Source: Eutreptiella sp. 'Long Island Sound 2002' (lineage: Eukaryota > Euglenozoa > Euglenophyceae > Eutreptiales > Eutreptiaceae). From it: 64,000 nucleotides of DNA. Position 1 is the stretch's first letter; every line of letters begins with the position of its first letter. A program made the position numbers and the translations under genes. The stretch lies in contig OZ038380.1 of NCBI GenBank assembly GCA_964036045.1, positions 186,508,298 to 186,572,297 on the forward strand, written 5' to 3'. The notes under the pieces were generated by a model. That model did not search any database. It was not told the origin of the DNA and worked only from the letters and a program-made list of their open reading frames with translations. Below, in pieces: positions 1 to 13,637 of this stretch.

Positions 1-3000
1 GTGCAAGCATTGCAGGCTAATCTTTGAAGAAAAAGCCACGGTCTCATTCAAAGATTAATGGTGTTTGGATCATTGGCAATGAGAAAAAATCAAAGGGGAT
101 GGTCGCGTTGTGCTGCTACCACCCAACAGTATGTGCTCCACAAGAAATGTGGGTGGGGAGGTGGGAGAGCATGCACATAGTCAAGTGCAAGCATTTCACG
201 CTAATCTTTTAAGAAAAAGCCATGGTCTCATTCAAAGATTGATGGTGTTTGGATCATGGGCAAATAGAAAAAATCAAAGGAGATGGCCGCGTTGTGCTGC
301 TACCACCCAACAGTATGTGCTCCACAACAAATGTGGGTGGAGAAGCATTTCACGCTAATCTTTGAAGAAAAAGCCATGGTCTCATTCAAAGATGATGGTG
401 TTTGGATCATGGGCAATTAGAAAACCCAAAGGGGATGGTCGCGTTGTGCTGCTACCACCCAACAGTATGTGCTCCACAACAATTGTGAGTGGGGAGGTGG
501 GAGGGCATGCACATAGGCAAGTACAAAGCATTTTAGGCTACTCTTTGAAGAAAAAGCCATGGTCTCATTCACAGATTGATGGTGTTTGGATCATTGGCAA
601 TGAGAAAAAATCAAAGGGGATGGTCGCGTTGCGTTGCTACCACCCAACAGTATGTGCTTCACAAGAAATGTCGGTGGGGAGGTGGGAGAGCATGCACATA
701 GTCCAGTGCAAGCATTTCAGGCTAATCTTTGAAGAAAAAGCCATGGTCTCATTCAAAGATTGATGGTGTTTGGATCATTGGCAATTAGAAGATATCAAAA
801 GGGGATGGCCGCGTTGTGCTGCTACCACCCAACAGTATGTGCTTCACAAGAAATGTGGGTGCGGAGGTGGGAGAGCATGCACATAGTCAAGTGCAAGCAT
901 CTCAGGCTAATCTTTGAAGAAAAAGCCATGGTCTCATTCAAAGATTGATGGTGTTTGGATCATTGGCAATTAGAAAAAATCAAAGGGGATGGTCGCGTTG
1001 TGCTGCTACCACCCAACAGTATGTGCTCCACAAGAAATGTCGATGGGGAGGTGGGAGAGCATGCACATAGTCAAGTGCAAGCATTTCATTCTAATCTTTG
1101 AAGAAAAAGCCATGGTCTCATTCAAAGATTGATGGTGTTTGGATCATGGGCAATTAGAAAAAATCAGAGGGGATGGCCGCGTGGTGCTGCTACCACCCAA
1201 CAGTATGTGCTCCACAACAATTGTGGGTGGGAAGGTGGGAGGGCATGCACATAGGCAAGTACAAAGCATTCTAGGCTAATCTTTGAAGAAAAAGCCATGG
1301 TCTCATTCACAGATTGATGGTGTTTGGATCATTAACAATTAGAAAAAATCAAGGGGATTGTCGCGTTGTGCTGCTACCACCCAACAGTATGTGCTTCACA
1401 AGAAATGCGGGTGGGGAGGTGGGAGAGCATGCACATAGTCAAGTCCAAGCATTTCAGGCTAATCTCTGAAGAAAAAGCCATGGTCTCATTCAAAGATTGA
1501 TGGTGTTTGGATTATTGGCAATTAGAAAACATCAAAGGGGATGGCCGCGTTGTGCTGCTACCACCCAACAGTATGTGCTTCACAAGAAATGTGGGTGGGC
1601 AGGTGGGAGAGCATGCACATAGTCAAGTGCAAGCATTTCAGGCTAATCTTTGAAGAAAAAGCCATGGTCTCATTCAAAGATTGATGGTGTTTGGATCATT
1701 GGCAATTAGAAAAAATCAAATGGGATGGCCGCGTTGTGTTGCTACCACCCAACAGTATGTGCTTCACAAGAAATGTGGGTGGGGAGGTGGGAGAGCATGC
1801 ACATAGGCGAGTGCAAGCATTTCAGGCTAATCTTTGAAGAAAAAGCCATGGTCTCATTCAAAGATTAATGGTGTTTGGATCATTGGCAATGACAAAAAAT
1901 CAAAGGGGATGGTCGCGTTGTGCTGCTACCACCCAACAGTATGTGCTTCACAAGAAATGTGTGTGGGGAGGTGGGAGAGCATGCGCATAGTCAATTGCAA
2001 GCATTTCAGGCTAATCTTTGAAGAAAAAGCCATGGTCTCATTCAAAGATTAAGGGTGTTTGGATCATTGGCAATGAGAAAAAATCAAAGGGGACGGTCAT
2101 TGTGCTGTTACCACCCAACAGTATGTGCTCCACAAGAAATGTGGGTGGGGAGGTGGGAGAGCATGCACATAGTCAAGTGCAAGCATTTCACGCTAATCTT
2201 TGAAGAAAAAGCCATGGTCTCATTCAAAGATTGATGGTGTTTGGATCATGGGCAATTAGACAAAATCAAAGGGGATGGCCGCGTTGTGCTGCTACCACCC
2301 AACAGTATGTGCTCCACAAGAAATGTGGGTGGGGAAGCATTTCAGGCTAATCTTTGAAGAAAAAGCCATGGTCACATTCAAAGATTGATGGTGTTTGGAT
2401 CATGGGCAATTAGAAAAAATCAAAGGGGATGGTCGCGTTGTGCTGCTACCACCCAACAGTATGTGCTCCACAACAATTGTGGGTGGGGAGGTGGGAGGGC
2501 ATGCACATAGGCAAGTACAAAGCATTTTAGGCTACTCTTTGAAGAAAAAGCCATGGTCTCATTCACAGATTGATGGTGTTGGGATCATTGGCAAATAGAA
2601 AAAATCAAAGGGGATGGTCGTGTTGTGCTGCTACCACCCAACAGTATGTGCTCCACAACAATTGTGGGTGGGGAGGTGGGAGAGCATGCACATAGTCAAG
2701 TGCAAGCATTTGAGGCTAATCTTTGAAGAAAAAGCCATGGTCTCATTCAAAGATTGATGGTGTTTCGATCATTGGCAATGAGAAATTATCAAAGGGGACG
2801 GCTGCGTTGTGCTGCTACCACCCAGCAGTATGTGCTCCACAACAATTGTGGGTGGGGAAGTGGGAGGGCATGCACATAGTCAAGTACAAAGCATTTTAGG
2901 CTAATCTTTGAAGAAAAAGCCATGGTCTCATTCACAGATTGATGGTGTTTGGATCATGGACAATTAGAAAAAATCAAAGGGGATGGTCGTGTTGTGCTGC

Positions 3001-6000
3001 TACCACCCAACAGTATGTGCTTCACAAGAAATGTGGGTGGGGAGGTGGGAGAGCATGCACATAGTTAAGTGCAAGCATTTCAGGCTAATCTTTGAAGAAA
3101 AAGCCATGGTCTCATTCAAAGATTGATGGTGTTTGGATTATTGGCAATTAGAAGAAATCAAAGGGGATGGCCGCGTTGTGCTGCTACCACCCAACAGTAT
3201 GTGCTTCACAAGAAATGTGGGTGGGGAGGTGGGAGAGCATGCACATAGTCAAGTGCAAGCATTTCAGGCTAATCTTTGAAGAAAAAGCCATGGTCTCATT
3301 CAAAGATTGATGGTGTTTGGATCATTGGCAATTAGAAAAAATCAAAGGGGATGGCCGCGTTGTGTTGCTACCACCCAACAGTATGTGCTTCACAAGAAAT
3401 GTGGGTGGGGAGGTGGGAGAGCATGCACATGGGCGAGTGCAAGCATTTCAGGCTAATCTTTGAAGAAAACCCCATGGTCTCATTCAAAGATTAATGGTGT
3501 TTGGATCATTGGCAATGAGAAAAAATCAAAGGGGATGGTCGCGTTGTGCTGCTACCACCCAACAGTATGTGCTCCACAAGAAATGTGGGTGGGGAGGTGG
3601 GAGGCATGCACATAGTCAAGTGCAAGCATTTCAGGCTAATCTTTGAAGAAAAAGCCATGGTCTCATTCAAAGATTGATGGTGTTTGGATCATTGGCAATT
3701 AGAAAAAATCAAAGGGGATGGCCGCGTTGTGCTGCTACCACCCAACAGTATGTGCTCCACGAAAAATGTGGGTGGGGAGGTGGGAGAGCATGCACATAGT
3801 CAAGTGCAAGCATTTCAGGCTAATCTTTGAAGAAAAGGCCATGGTCTCATTCAAAGATTGATGGTGTTCGGATCATGGGCAATTAGAAAAATCCAAAGGG
3901 GATGGCCGCGTTGTGCTGCTACCACCCAACAGTATGTGCTTCACAAGAAATGTGGGTGGGGAGGTGGGAGACCATGCGCATAGTCAAGTGCAAGCATTTC
4001 ACGCTAATCTTTGAAGAAGAAGCCATGGTCTCATTCAAAGATTGATGGTGTTTGGATCATTGGTAATGAGAAAAAATCAAAGGGGATGGTCGTTGTGCTG
4101 TTACCACCCAACAGTATGTGCTCCACAAGAAATGTGGGTGGGGAGGTGGGAGAGCATGCACATAGTCAAGTGCAAGCATTTCACGCTAATCTTTGAAGAA
4201 AAAGCCATGGTCTCATTCAAACATTGATGGTGTTTGGATCATGTGCAATTAGAAAAAATCAAAGGGGATGGCCGCGTTGTGCTGCTACCACCCAACAGTA
4301 TGTGCTCCACAAGAAATGTGGGTGGGGAAGCATTTCAGGCTAATCTTTGAAGAAAAAGCCATGGTCTCATTCAAAGATTGATGGTGTTTGGATCATGGGC
4401 AATTAGAAAAAATCAAAGGGGATGGTCGCGTTGTGCTGCTACCACCCAACAGTATGTGCTCCACAACAATTGTGGGTGGGAAGGTGGGAGGGCATGCACA
4501 TAGGCAAGTACAAAGCATTATAGGCTACTCTTTGAAGAAAAGGCCATGGTCTCATTCACAGATTGATGGTGTTTGGATCATTGGCAATTAGAAAAAATCA
4601 AAGGGGATGGCCGCGTTGTGCTGCAACCACCCAACAGTATGTGCTTCACAAGAAATGTGGCTGGGGAGGTGGGAGAGCATGCACATAGTCAAGTGCAAGC
4701 ATTTCAGGCTAATCTTTGAAGAAAAAGACATGGTCTCATTTAAAGATTAATGGTGTTTGGATCATTGGCAATTAGAAAAAATCAAAGGGGATGGCCGCGT
4801 TGTGCTGCTACCACCCAACAGTATGTGCCCCACAAGAAATTTGGGTGGGGAGGTGGGAGAGCATGCACATAGTCAAGTGCAAGGATTTCAGGCTAATCTT
4901 TGAAGAAAAAGCCATGGTCTCATTCAAAGATTAATGGTGTTTGGATCATGGGCAATTACAAAAAATCAAAGGGGATGGCCGCGTTGTGCTGATACCATTC
5001 AACAGTATGTGCTCCACACGAAATGTGGGTGGGGAAGCATTTCAGGCTAATCTTTGAAGAAAAAGCCATGGTCTCATTCAAAGATTGATGGTGTTGGGAT
5101 CATGGGCAATTAGAAAAAATCAAAGGGGATGGCCGCGTTGTGCTGCTACCACCCAACAGTATGTGCTCCACAACAATTGTGGGTGGGGAGGTGGGAGGGC
5201 ATGCACATAGGCAAGTACAAAGCATTTTAGGCTAGTCTTTGAAGAAAAAGCCATGGTCTCATTCACAGATTGATGGTGTTTGGATCATTGGCAATTAGAA
5301 AAAATCAACGGGGATGGTCGCGTTGTGCTGCTACCACCCAACAGTATGTGCTTCACAAGAAATGTGGGTGGGGAGGTGGGAGAGCATGCGCAAAGTCAAG
5401 TGCAAGCATTTCAGGCTAATCTTTGAAGAAAAAGCCATGGTCTCATTCAAAGATTGATGGTGTTTGGATCATTGGCAATTAGAGAAAAACAAAGGGGATG
5501 GCCGCGTTGTGCTGCTACCACCCAACAGTATGTGCTTCACAAGAAATGTGGTTGGGGAGGTGGGAGAGCATGCACATAGTCAAGTCCAAGCATTTCAGGC
5601 TAATCTTTGAAGAAAAAGCCATGGTCTCATTCACAGATTGATGGTGTTTGGATCATTGGCAATTAGAAAAAATCAAAGGGGATGGCCGCGTTGTGCTGCT
5701 ACCACCCAACCTTATGTGCTTCACAAGAAATGTGGATGGGGAGGTGGGAGAGCATGCACATAGGCGAGTGCAAGCATTTCAGGCTAATCTTTGAAGAAAA
5801 AGCCATGGTCTCATTCAAAGATTGATGGTGTTTGGATCATTGGCAATGAGAAAAAATCAAAGGGGATGGTCCCGTTGTGCTGCTACCACCCAACAGTATG
5901 TGCTCCACAAGAAATGTGGGTGGGGAGGTGGGAGAGCATGCACATAGTCAAGTGCAAGCATTTCACGCTAATCTTTGAAGAAAAAGCCATGGTCTCATTC

Positions 6001-9000
6001 AAAGATTGATGGTGTTTGGATCATGGGCAATTAGAAAATATCAAAGGGGATGGTCGCGTTGTCCTGCTACCACCCAACAGTATGTGCTCCACAACAATTG
6101 TGGGTGGGGAGGTGGGAGGGCATGCACATAGGCAAGTACAAAGCATTTTAGGCTACTCTTTGAAGAAAAAGCCATGGTCTCATTCACAGATTGATGGTGT
6201 TTGGATCATTGGCAATGAGAAAAAATCAGAGGGGATGGGTGCGTTGCGTTGCTACCACCCAACAGTATGTGCTTCACAAGAAATGTGGGTGGGGAGGTGG
6301 GAGAACATGCACATAGTCCAGTGCAAGCATTTCAGGCTAATCTTTGAAGAAAAAGCCATGGTCTCATTCAAAGATTGATGGTGTTTGGATCATTGGCAAT
6401 TAGAAAAAATCAAAGGGGATGGCCGCGTTGTGCTGCTACCACCCAACAGTATGTGCTCCACAAGAAATGTGGGTGGGGAAGCATTTCACGCTAATCTTTG
6501 GAGAAAAAGCCATGGTCTCATTCAAAGATTGATGGTGTTTGGATCATGGGCAATTAGAAAATATCAAAGGGGATGGTCGCGTTGTGCTGCTACCACCCAA
6601 CAGTATGTGCTCCACAACAATTGTGGGTGCGGAGGTGGGAGGGCATGCACATAGGCAAGTACAAAGCATTTTAGGCTACTCTTTGAAGAAAAAGCCATGG
6701 TCTCATTCACAGATTGATGGTGTTTGGATCATTGGCAATGAGAAAAAATCAAAGGGGATGGCCGCGTTGTGCTGCTACCACCCAACAGTATGTGCTTCAC
6801 AAGAAATGTGGGTGGGGAGGTGGGAGAGCATGCACATAGTCCAGTGCAAGCATTTCAGGCTAATCTTTGAAGAAAAAGCCATGGTCTCATTCAAAGATTG
6901 ATGGTGTTTGGATCGTTGGCAATTAGAAAAAATGAAAGGGGATGGCCGTGTTGTGCTGCTACCACCCAACAGTATGTGCTTCACAAGAAATGTGGGTGGG
7001 GAGGTGGGAGAGCATGCACATAGTCAAGTGCAAGCATCTCAGGCTAATCTTTGAAGAAAAAGCCATGGTCTCATTCAAAGATTGATGGTGTTTGGATCGT
7101 TGGCAATTAGAAAAAATCAAAAGGGATGGCCGCGTTGTGCTGCTACCACCCAACAGTATGTGCTTCACAGGAAATGTGGGTGGGGAGGTGGGAGAGCATG
7201 CACGTAGTCAAGTGCAAGCATTTTAGGCTAATCTTTGAAGAAAACGCCATGGTCTCATTCAAAGATTAATGGTGTTTGGATCGTTGGCAATGAGAAAAAA
7301 TCAAAGGGGATGGTCGTGTTGTGCTGCTACCACCCAACAGTATGTGCTCCACAAGAAATGTGGGTGGGGAGGTGGAAGAGCATGCACATAGTCAAGTGCA
7401 AGCATTTCATTCTAATCTTTGAAGAAAAAGCCATGGTCTCATTCAAAGATTGATGGTGTTTGGATCATGGGCAATTAGAAAAAATCAGAGGGGATGGCCA
7501 CGTTGTGCTGCTACCACCCAACAGTATGTGCTCCACAACAATTGTGGGTGGGGAGCCGGGAGAGCATGCACATAGTCAGGTACAAAGCATTTTAGGCTAA
7601 TCTTTGAAGAAAAAGCCATGGTCTCATTCACAGATTGATGGTGTTTGGATCATTGGCAATTAGAAAAAAATCAAAGGGGATGGTCGCGTTGTGCTGCTAC
7701 CACCCAACAGTATGTGCTTCACAAGAAATGTGGGCGGGGAGGTGGGAGAGCATGCACATAGTCAAGTGCAGGCATTTCAGGCTAATCTTTGAAGAAAAAG
7801 CCATGGTCTCATTCAAAGATTGATGGTGTTTGGATTATTGGCAATTAGAAAAAATCAAAGGGGATGGCCGCGTTGTGCTGCTACCACCCAACAGTATGTG
7901 CTTCACAAGAAATGTGGGTGGGGAGGTGGGAGAGCATGCACATAGGCGAGTGCAAGCATTTTAGGCTAATCTTTGAAGAAAAAGCCATGGTCTCATTCAA
8001 AGATTCATGGTGTTTTGATCATTGGCAATGAGAAAAAATCAAAGGGGATGGCCGCGTTGTGCTGCTACCACCCAACAGTATGTGCTCCACAAGAAATGTG
8101 GGTGGGGAGGTGGGAGAGCATGCACATAGTCAAGTCCAAGCATTTCAGGCTAATCTTTGAAGAAAAAGCCATGGTCTCATTCAAAGATTGATGGTGTTTG
8201 GATCATTGGCAATTAGAAAAAATCAAAGGGGATGGCCGCGTTGTGCTGCTACCACCCAACAGTATGTGCTCCACAACAATTGTGGGTGGGGAGGTGGGAG
8301 AGCATGCGCATAGTCAAGTGCAAGCATTTCAGGCTAATCTTTGAAGAAAAGGCCATGGTCTCATTCAAAGATTAATGGTGTTTGGATCATTGGCAATGAG
8401 AAAAAATCAAAGGGGATGGTCGTTGTGCTGCTACCACCCAACAGTATGTGCTCCACAAGAAATGTGGGTGGGGAGGTGGGAGAGCATGCACATAGTCAAG
8501 TGCAAGCATTTCACGCTAATCTTTGAAGAAAAAGCCATGATCTGATTCAAAGATTGATGGTGTTTGGATCATGGGCAGTTAGAAAAAATCAAAGGGGATG
8601 GCCGCGTTGTGCTGCTACCACCCAACAGTATGTGCTCCACAAGAAATGTGGGTGGGGAAGCATTTCAGGCTAATCTTTGAAGAAAAAGCCATGGTCTCAT
8701 TCAAAGATTGATGGTGTTTGGATCATGGGCAATTAGAAAAAATCAAAGGGGATGGTCGCGTTGTGCTGCTACCACCCAACAGTATGTGCTCCACAACAAT
8801 TGTGGGTGGGGAGGTGGGAGGGCATGCACATAGGCAAGTACAAAGCATTTTAGGCTACTCTTTGAAGAAAAAGGCATGGTCTCATTCACAGATTGATGGT
8901 GTTTGGATCATTGGCAAATAGAAAAAATCAAAGGGGATGGTCGCGTTGTGCTGCTACCACCCAACACTATGTGCTCCACAAGAAATGTGGGTGGGGAGGT

Positions 9001-10062
9001 GGGAGAGCATGCACATAGTCAAGTGCAAGCATTTGAGGCTAATCTTTGAAGAAAAAGCCATGGTCTCATTCAAAGATTGATGGTGTTTGGATCATTGGCA
9101 ATTAGAAACAATCAAAGGGGATGGCCGCGTTGTGCTGCTACCACCCAACAGTATGTGCTCCACAAGAAATGTGGGTGGGGAGGTGGGAGAGCATGCACAT
9201 AGTCAAGTGCAAGCATTTCAGGCTAATCTTTGAAGAAAAAGCCATGGTCTCATTCAAAGATTGATGGTGTTTGGATCATTGGCAATTAGAAAAAATCAAA
9301 GGGGATGGCCGCGTTGTGCTGCAACCACCCAACAGTATGTGCTTCACAAGAACTGTGGGTGGGGAGGTGGGAGGGCATGCACATAGTCAAGTGCAAGCAT
9401 TTCAGGCTAATCTTTGAAGAAAAAGCCATGGTCTCATTCACAGATTGATGGTGTTTGGATCATGGGCAGTTAGAAAAAATCAAAGGGGATGGTCGCGTTG
9501 TGCTGCTACCACCCAACAAACAGTATGTGCTCCACAAGAACTGTGGGTGGGGAGGTGGGAGGGCATGCACATAGTCAAGTACAAAGCATTTCAGGCTAAT
9601 CTTTGAAGAAAAAGCCATGGTCTCATTCAAAGATTGATGGTGTTTGGATCATTGGCAATTAGAAAAAATCAAAGGGGATGGTCGCGTTGTGCTGCTACCA
9701 CCCAACAGTGTGTGCTCAACAAGAAATGTGGGTGGGGAGGTGGGAGGGCATGCACATAGGCAAGTACAAAGCGTTTCAGGCTAATCTTTGAAGAAAAAGC
9801 CATAATCTTGTTCAAAGATTGATGGTGTTTGGATCATTGGCAATTAGAAAAAATCAAAGGGGATGGTCGCGTTGTGCTGCTACCACCCAACAGTATGTGC
9901 TCCAGAGGTGGGAGGGCATGCACATAGTCAAGTGCAAAGCATTTCAGGCTACTCTTTGAAGAAAAAGCCATGATCTGATTCAAAGATTGATGGTGTTTGG
10001 ATCATGGGCAATTAGAAAAAATCAAAGGGGATGGTCACATTGTGCTGCTACCACCCAACAGT
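1..10062. repeat. Satellite array, 184-bp monomer with higher-order structure
   Basis: About 55 head-to-tail copies of a 184-bp monomer; the phrase AAGCCATGGTCTCATTCA recurs every 184 bp (for example 1,849 then 2,033). Copies differ by a few percent. A shortened monomer, lacking about 45 bp after GTGGGTGGGGA, recurs near 325, 2,330, 4,325, 5,030, 6,475 and 8,655. It is usually followed by a variant with ACAAAGCATTTTAGGCTACTC, giving a higher-order period of about 2.0-2.2 kb. The array runs off the left edge and stops abruptly at GTATGTGCTC (about 10,065). The many 60-130-residue reading frames are repeat artefacts with no family similarity. Monomer length is in the nucleosomal range, so a centromeric or heterochromatic satellite is possible but unproven. 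Confidence 0.95.
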
Positions 10063-12010
10063 ATGTGCTCTTTGCAACATTGTTTTCAACTGTAGTGACG
10101 CCTTTGTTTGTCTGTCTTTGTTGGGTAAGCTTCGGGAGGCGTCTCCTTCTTGCCCATCAAATTGCGAAAAATTTTCCGGAGGTCTCTCCGCACCTCAGTG
10201 TGCGAAGGCAGTGGTTTGTTGAATATGCCTGTGAGTTGATGGGGTGGGGCCACACACAAGGGCCAACAGGCTGCACATGGGGTGTGATGAATGGCCGTTG
10301 CCGATCTTTGGTTAGATGCACCGGGAATTTACCTCCGTGGTGCCGGATGGTTTGGGGTGGTGTGGGGCAGGAGAAAGGTGTGGTTGCCCTCTGTTTTTTC
10401 CAAAACATGTCGACAATCGCACAATGAACCCGCACGCAACGAACAGCCAGTGGCACGCTGAACCAGCAGCCAATATGCAGCACAGCAGGAAGGTGGCAAC
10501 AAGCAGCTTTGTCAGCTGCACCATGGGCACCAGCAAACATCGCCCAGCCCGCCCACCACAAGCGGCGGTGGCGGCCACACAAGCCCAGCAAGCGCCGCGC
10601 GCCTGCAGCATTGAGCAAGCAGCAGCCAAATGCAGAGTGTTCAGACGCCGTTTCATGCACACGCCTCTTACTGAGACCTGCCACGTGTTGTTTCTCTTCC
10701 CCATTTGCTCACATCCTTCTACTTGTTTTCCGATGTAAACAAGCGGCACGCAGCAGCGGGCAGTCGGCAGCATGTAGCTCTGTAATAGCAAGCAACAAGA
10801 CTCGGCGAGTAGCAGCCATGTGGAGGTAAACACAGAGCAACGAGGGGTGGGCTGGGCGCTGAACACTTATTCACGTCCAGTGCGGACGACTGTGCACAAT
10901 TATTCTCTCTCCTCAGGGGATATCAAGATTGCAGAAAAGGAGCTGGGGACACTGGCTCGGCGTCTGTACTCCTCCGACGTGGATGTTGCCCATGCAGCAG
11001 TCCTGTATGCCCTCGATGACACAGCCGCTGCTGAGGATGCCTGGCAGGCAGCCTGCTAGCTGCCAGGGGCCGAATGTATACGATACCAAGAAGGGGACAG
11101 GGGGTGGTTGCTAAAATATAGGCAGTGGACACCAGGCATGGCGGATGCAATTGAGAAGTTTGTGAAACTACAGTGAACGACGCAATTACTGACAGCGTGA
11201 TACCCGCTGTTGAACGGGTGTGGCAAACAAAGCGCCCGAGAAATCCTCACAACCTTTGGGGTCAACAAGCCCCTGCTGGCATTCCAGTGCATATGATTGA
11301 TTCGATTGCTTGTCTACTTGCGTCGCCGCGCCGCTGAATGCATGCAATTCGATGGAGCGCGGCTTCAAGCTAGTTCCACATGTGCAGGCCCCGTGCCCCA
11401 TGTCATGCGGACCACCTGTGTTTTTTTTATGCAGCGATTTGAGGGAACAGTGGCTTCAGGGTTCCAACATCCGCTCAGGATCCCAGATCCCACCCACACC
11501 TCGAGGGATGTAGGAGGTGGGGGAGGAATTTGCTACAATGCATGCACAATACTTTTGCAAACCGATCGCAAGGCCAGACTGAAGGTCCACAGCAATGTTT
11601 TCAGAGAGCAGTCCAGATCCAAGAGGAAAAATGCAGTCGAAGCAAAGTGCATACACAAGACGTGAAACCTGCCTGCACAAAAGGACTACATCTGAAGCTG
11701 GCCTTTGCACTTCCAGCCCTGCCCCCGTTCTCTGCCCCACATCCTGCTTTCAAATCTGTCGTTGATTTGGGAGGTCCCCTTCGCTTCCGCGTACGGGGGT
11801 GGTGTCAGAGGGTGGTTGCGTACCCAGGATCTGCAGCTTTGGTGGGTTAAAGCGGGCTGAGTGGCTTGCGTGTACTTTTCAGACAATTTCACGCGACCCT
11901 GGGCGTTGTGAAATCAATATGCGGCCATCTGAACTGGATTGCGCCCCATGTGCATGCTTCCAGTCCTGTGCGCCTCAGCATACCGCTGAGATACTGTCAT
12001 TCTCATATTT
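10063..12010. other. Unassigned region between two satellites
   Basis: Mixed-composition DNA with overlapping reading frames up to 184 residues on both strands. None has a recognisable domain or coding-like consistency. The only stretch that looks like coding exon is at 10,917-11,059 and is listed separately. Confidence 0.5.
10917..11059 (+). CDS. Possible last exon of an unrecognised gene
   Basis: A pyrimidine-rich stretch ending CTCTCTCCTCAG at 10,916 is a good 3' splice-site match. It is followed by an open segment encoding a charged, alanine-rich peptide (starting DIKIAEKELGTLARRLYS) that ends at a TAG at 11,057-11,059. The segment looks like amphipathic helix, but I recognise no family and found no upstream exon. 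It may be chance. Confidence 0.2.
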
Positions 12011-13637
12011 TTAGCCCAAATCAGTGTTTTCTGGGTCCGGGTGGTCAGTTCGGCCCCCCAAATACCCTATTTTGAGGATGCTGGACCCAAAAAAAGATGT
12101 TTTGCAAGCCATTGAAGCCATTTAACAAGTGTTTCAGGGCCGCCACCACGAAAAAACACCATTCTTCGCGGAAAAATGGCCAAAAAAATGCCAATTTTGG
12201 GCCCAAATCAGGGTTTTCTGGATCTGGGTGGTCAACTCGTGCCCCTGCTACCCTATTTTGAGGGTGCTGAACTCAAAAGAAAATGTGTTCCATGCCATTG
12301 CAGCCATTGCACACGTGTTTCAGGGGCGCCACCACCAAAAAAAAACATTTTTCGCCGGAAAATGGCCAAAAAATGCCAATTTTTAGCCCAAATCAGGGTT
12401 TTCTGGATCTGGGTGGTCAACTCGTGCCCCTGCTACCCTATTTTGAGGGTGCTGAACCCAAAAGAAAATGTGTTCCATGCCATTGCAGCCATTGCACACG
12501 TGTTTCAGGGGCGCCACCACCAAAAAAAAACATTTTTCGCCGGAAAATGGCCAAAAAATGCCAATTTTTAGCCCAAATCAGGGTTTTCTGGGTCCGGCTG
12601 GTCAGTCGGTCCCCCCCCTACCCTATTTTGAGGGTGCTGGACTCAGAAAAAGATGTGCTGCATGCCATTGAAGCCATTGAACAAGTGTTTCAGGGCCGCC
12701 ACCACCAAAAAAATACCATTTTTCGCCCGAAAATGGCAAAAAAAATGCCATTTTTTTAGCCCAAATCAGTGTTTTCTGGGTCCGGGTGGTCAGTTGGTCC
12801 CCCCTATGCCCTATTTTGAGGGTACTGGACCCAAAAGAAGATGTTTTGCAAGCCATTGAAGCCATTTGACAAGTGTTTCAGGGCCGCCACCACGAAACAA
12901 CACCATTTTTCGCGGGAAAATGGTAAAAAAAATGCCAATTTTGGGCCCAAATCAGGGTTTTCTGGGTCTGGGTGGCCAACTCGTGCCCCTGCTACCCTAT
13001 TTTGAGGGTGCTGAGCTCAAAGAAGATGTGTTGCATGCCATTGAAGCCACTGCACACGTGTTTCAGGGGCGCCACCACCAAAAAAAACATTGTTCGCCGG
13101 AAAATGGCAAAAAAATGCCAATTTTTAGCCCAAATCAGGGTTTTCTGGGTGCGGCTGGTCAGTTGGTCCCCCCCCTACCCTATTTTGAGGGTGCTGGACT
13201 CAGAAAAAGATGCGCTGCGTGCCATTGAAGCCATGGAACAAGTGTTTCAGGGCCGCCACCACCAAAAGAAATACCATTTTTCACCCAAAAATGGCCAAAA
13301 AATGCCATTTTTTAGCCCAAATCAGTATTTTCTGGGTCCGGGTGGTCAGTTTGTGCCCCCCTTTGCCTATTTTAAGGGTGCTGGACTTAAAAAAAATGTT
13401 TTGCATGCCAACACAGCCATTTAATAAGTGTTTCAGAGCCGCCGCCACCAAAAAAACACCATTTTTCACCCAAAAATGGCCAAAAAATGCCAATTTTTAG
13501 CCCAAGTCATTTTTTTCTGGGTCCGGGTGGTTAGTTGGTGCCCCCCCCTGCTTATTTTTGAGGTTGCTGGACTCAAAAAAAGATGTGTTGCATACCATTG
13601 AAGCCATTTAACAAGTGTTTCAGGGCCGCCACCACCA
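12011..13637. repeat. Satellite array, about 185-bp monomer, nine copies
   Basis: The phrase CCCAAATCAGGGTTTTCTGG recurs near 12,016, 12,202, 12,388, 12,573, 12,760, 12,947, 13,130, 13,317 and (diverged) 13,502, a period of about 185 bp. Each unit also has a TTTCAGGGCCGCCACCACC block and A-rich runs. Period close to that of the 1-10,062 satellite but unrelated sequence. Reading frames in it are artefacts. It abuts the 21-bp minisatellite directly. Confidence 0.9.

Noticed and set aside
24-9000. Many 60-146-residue frames in the first 10 kb
   Set aside because: Fragments of a 184-bp satellite read in changing frames. The period is not a multiple of three and frames break at random.
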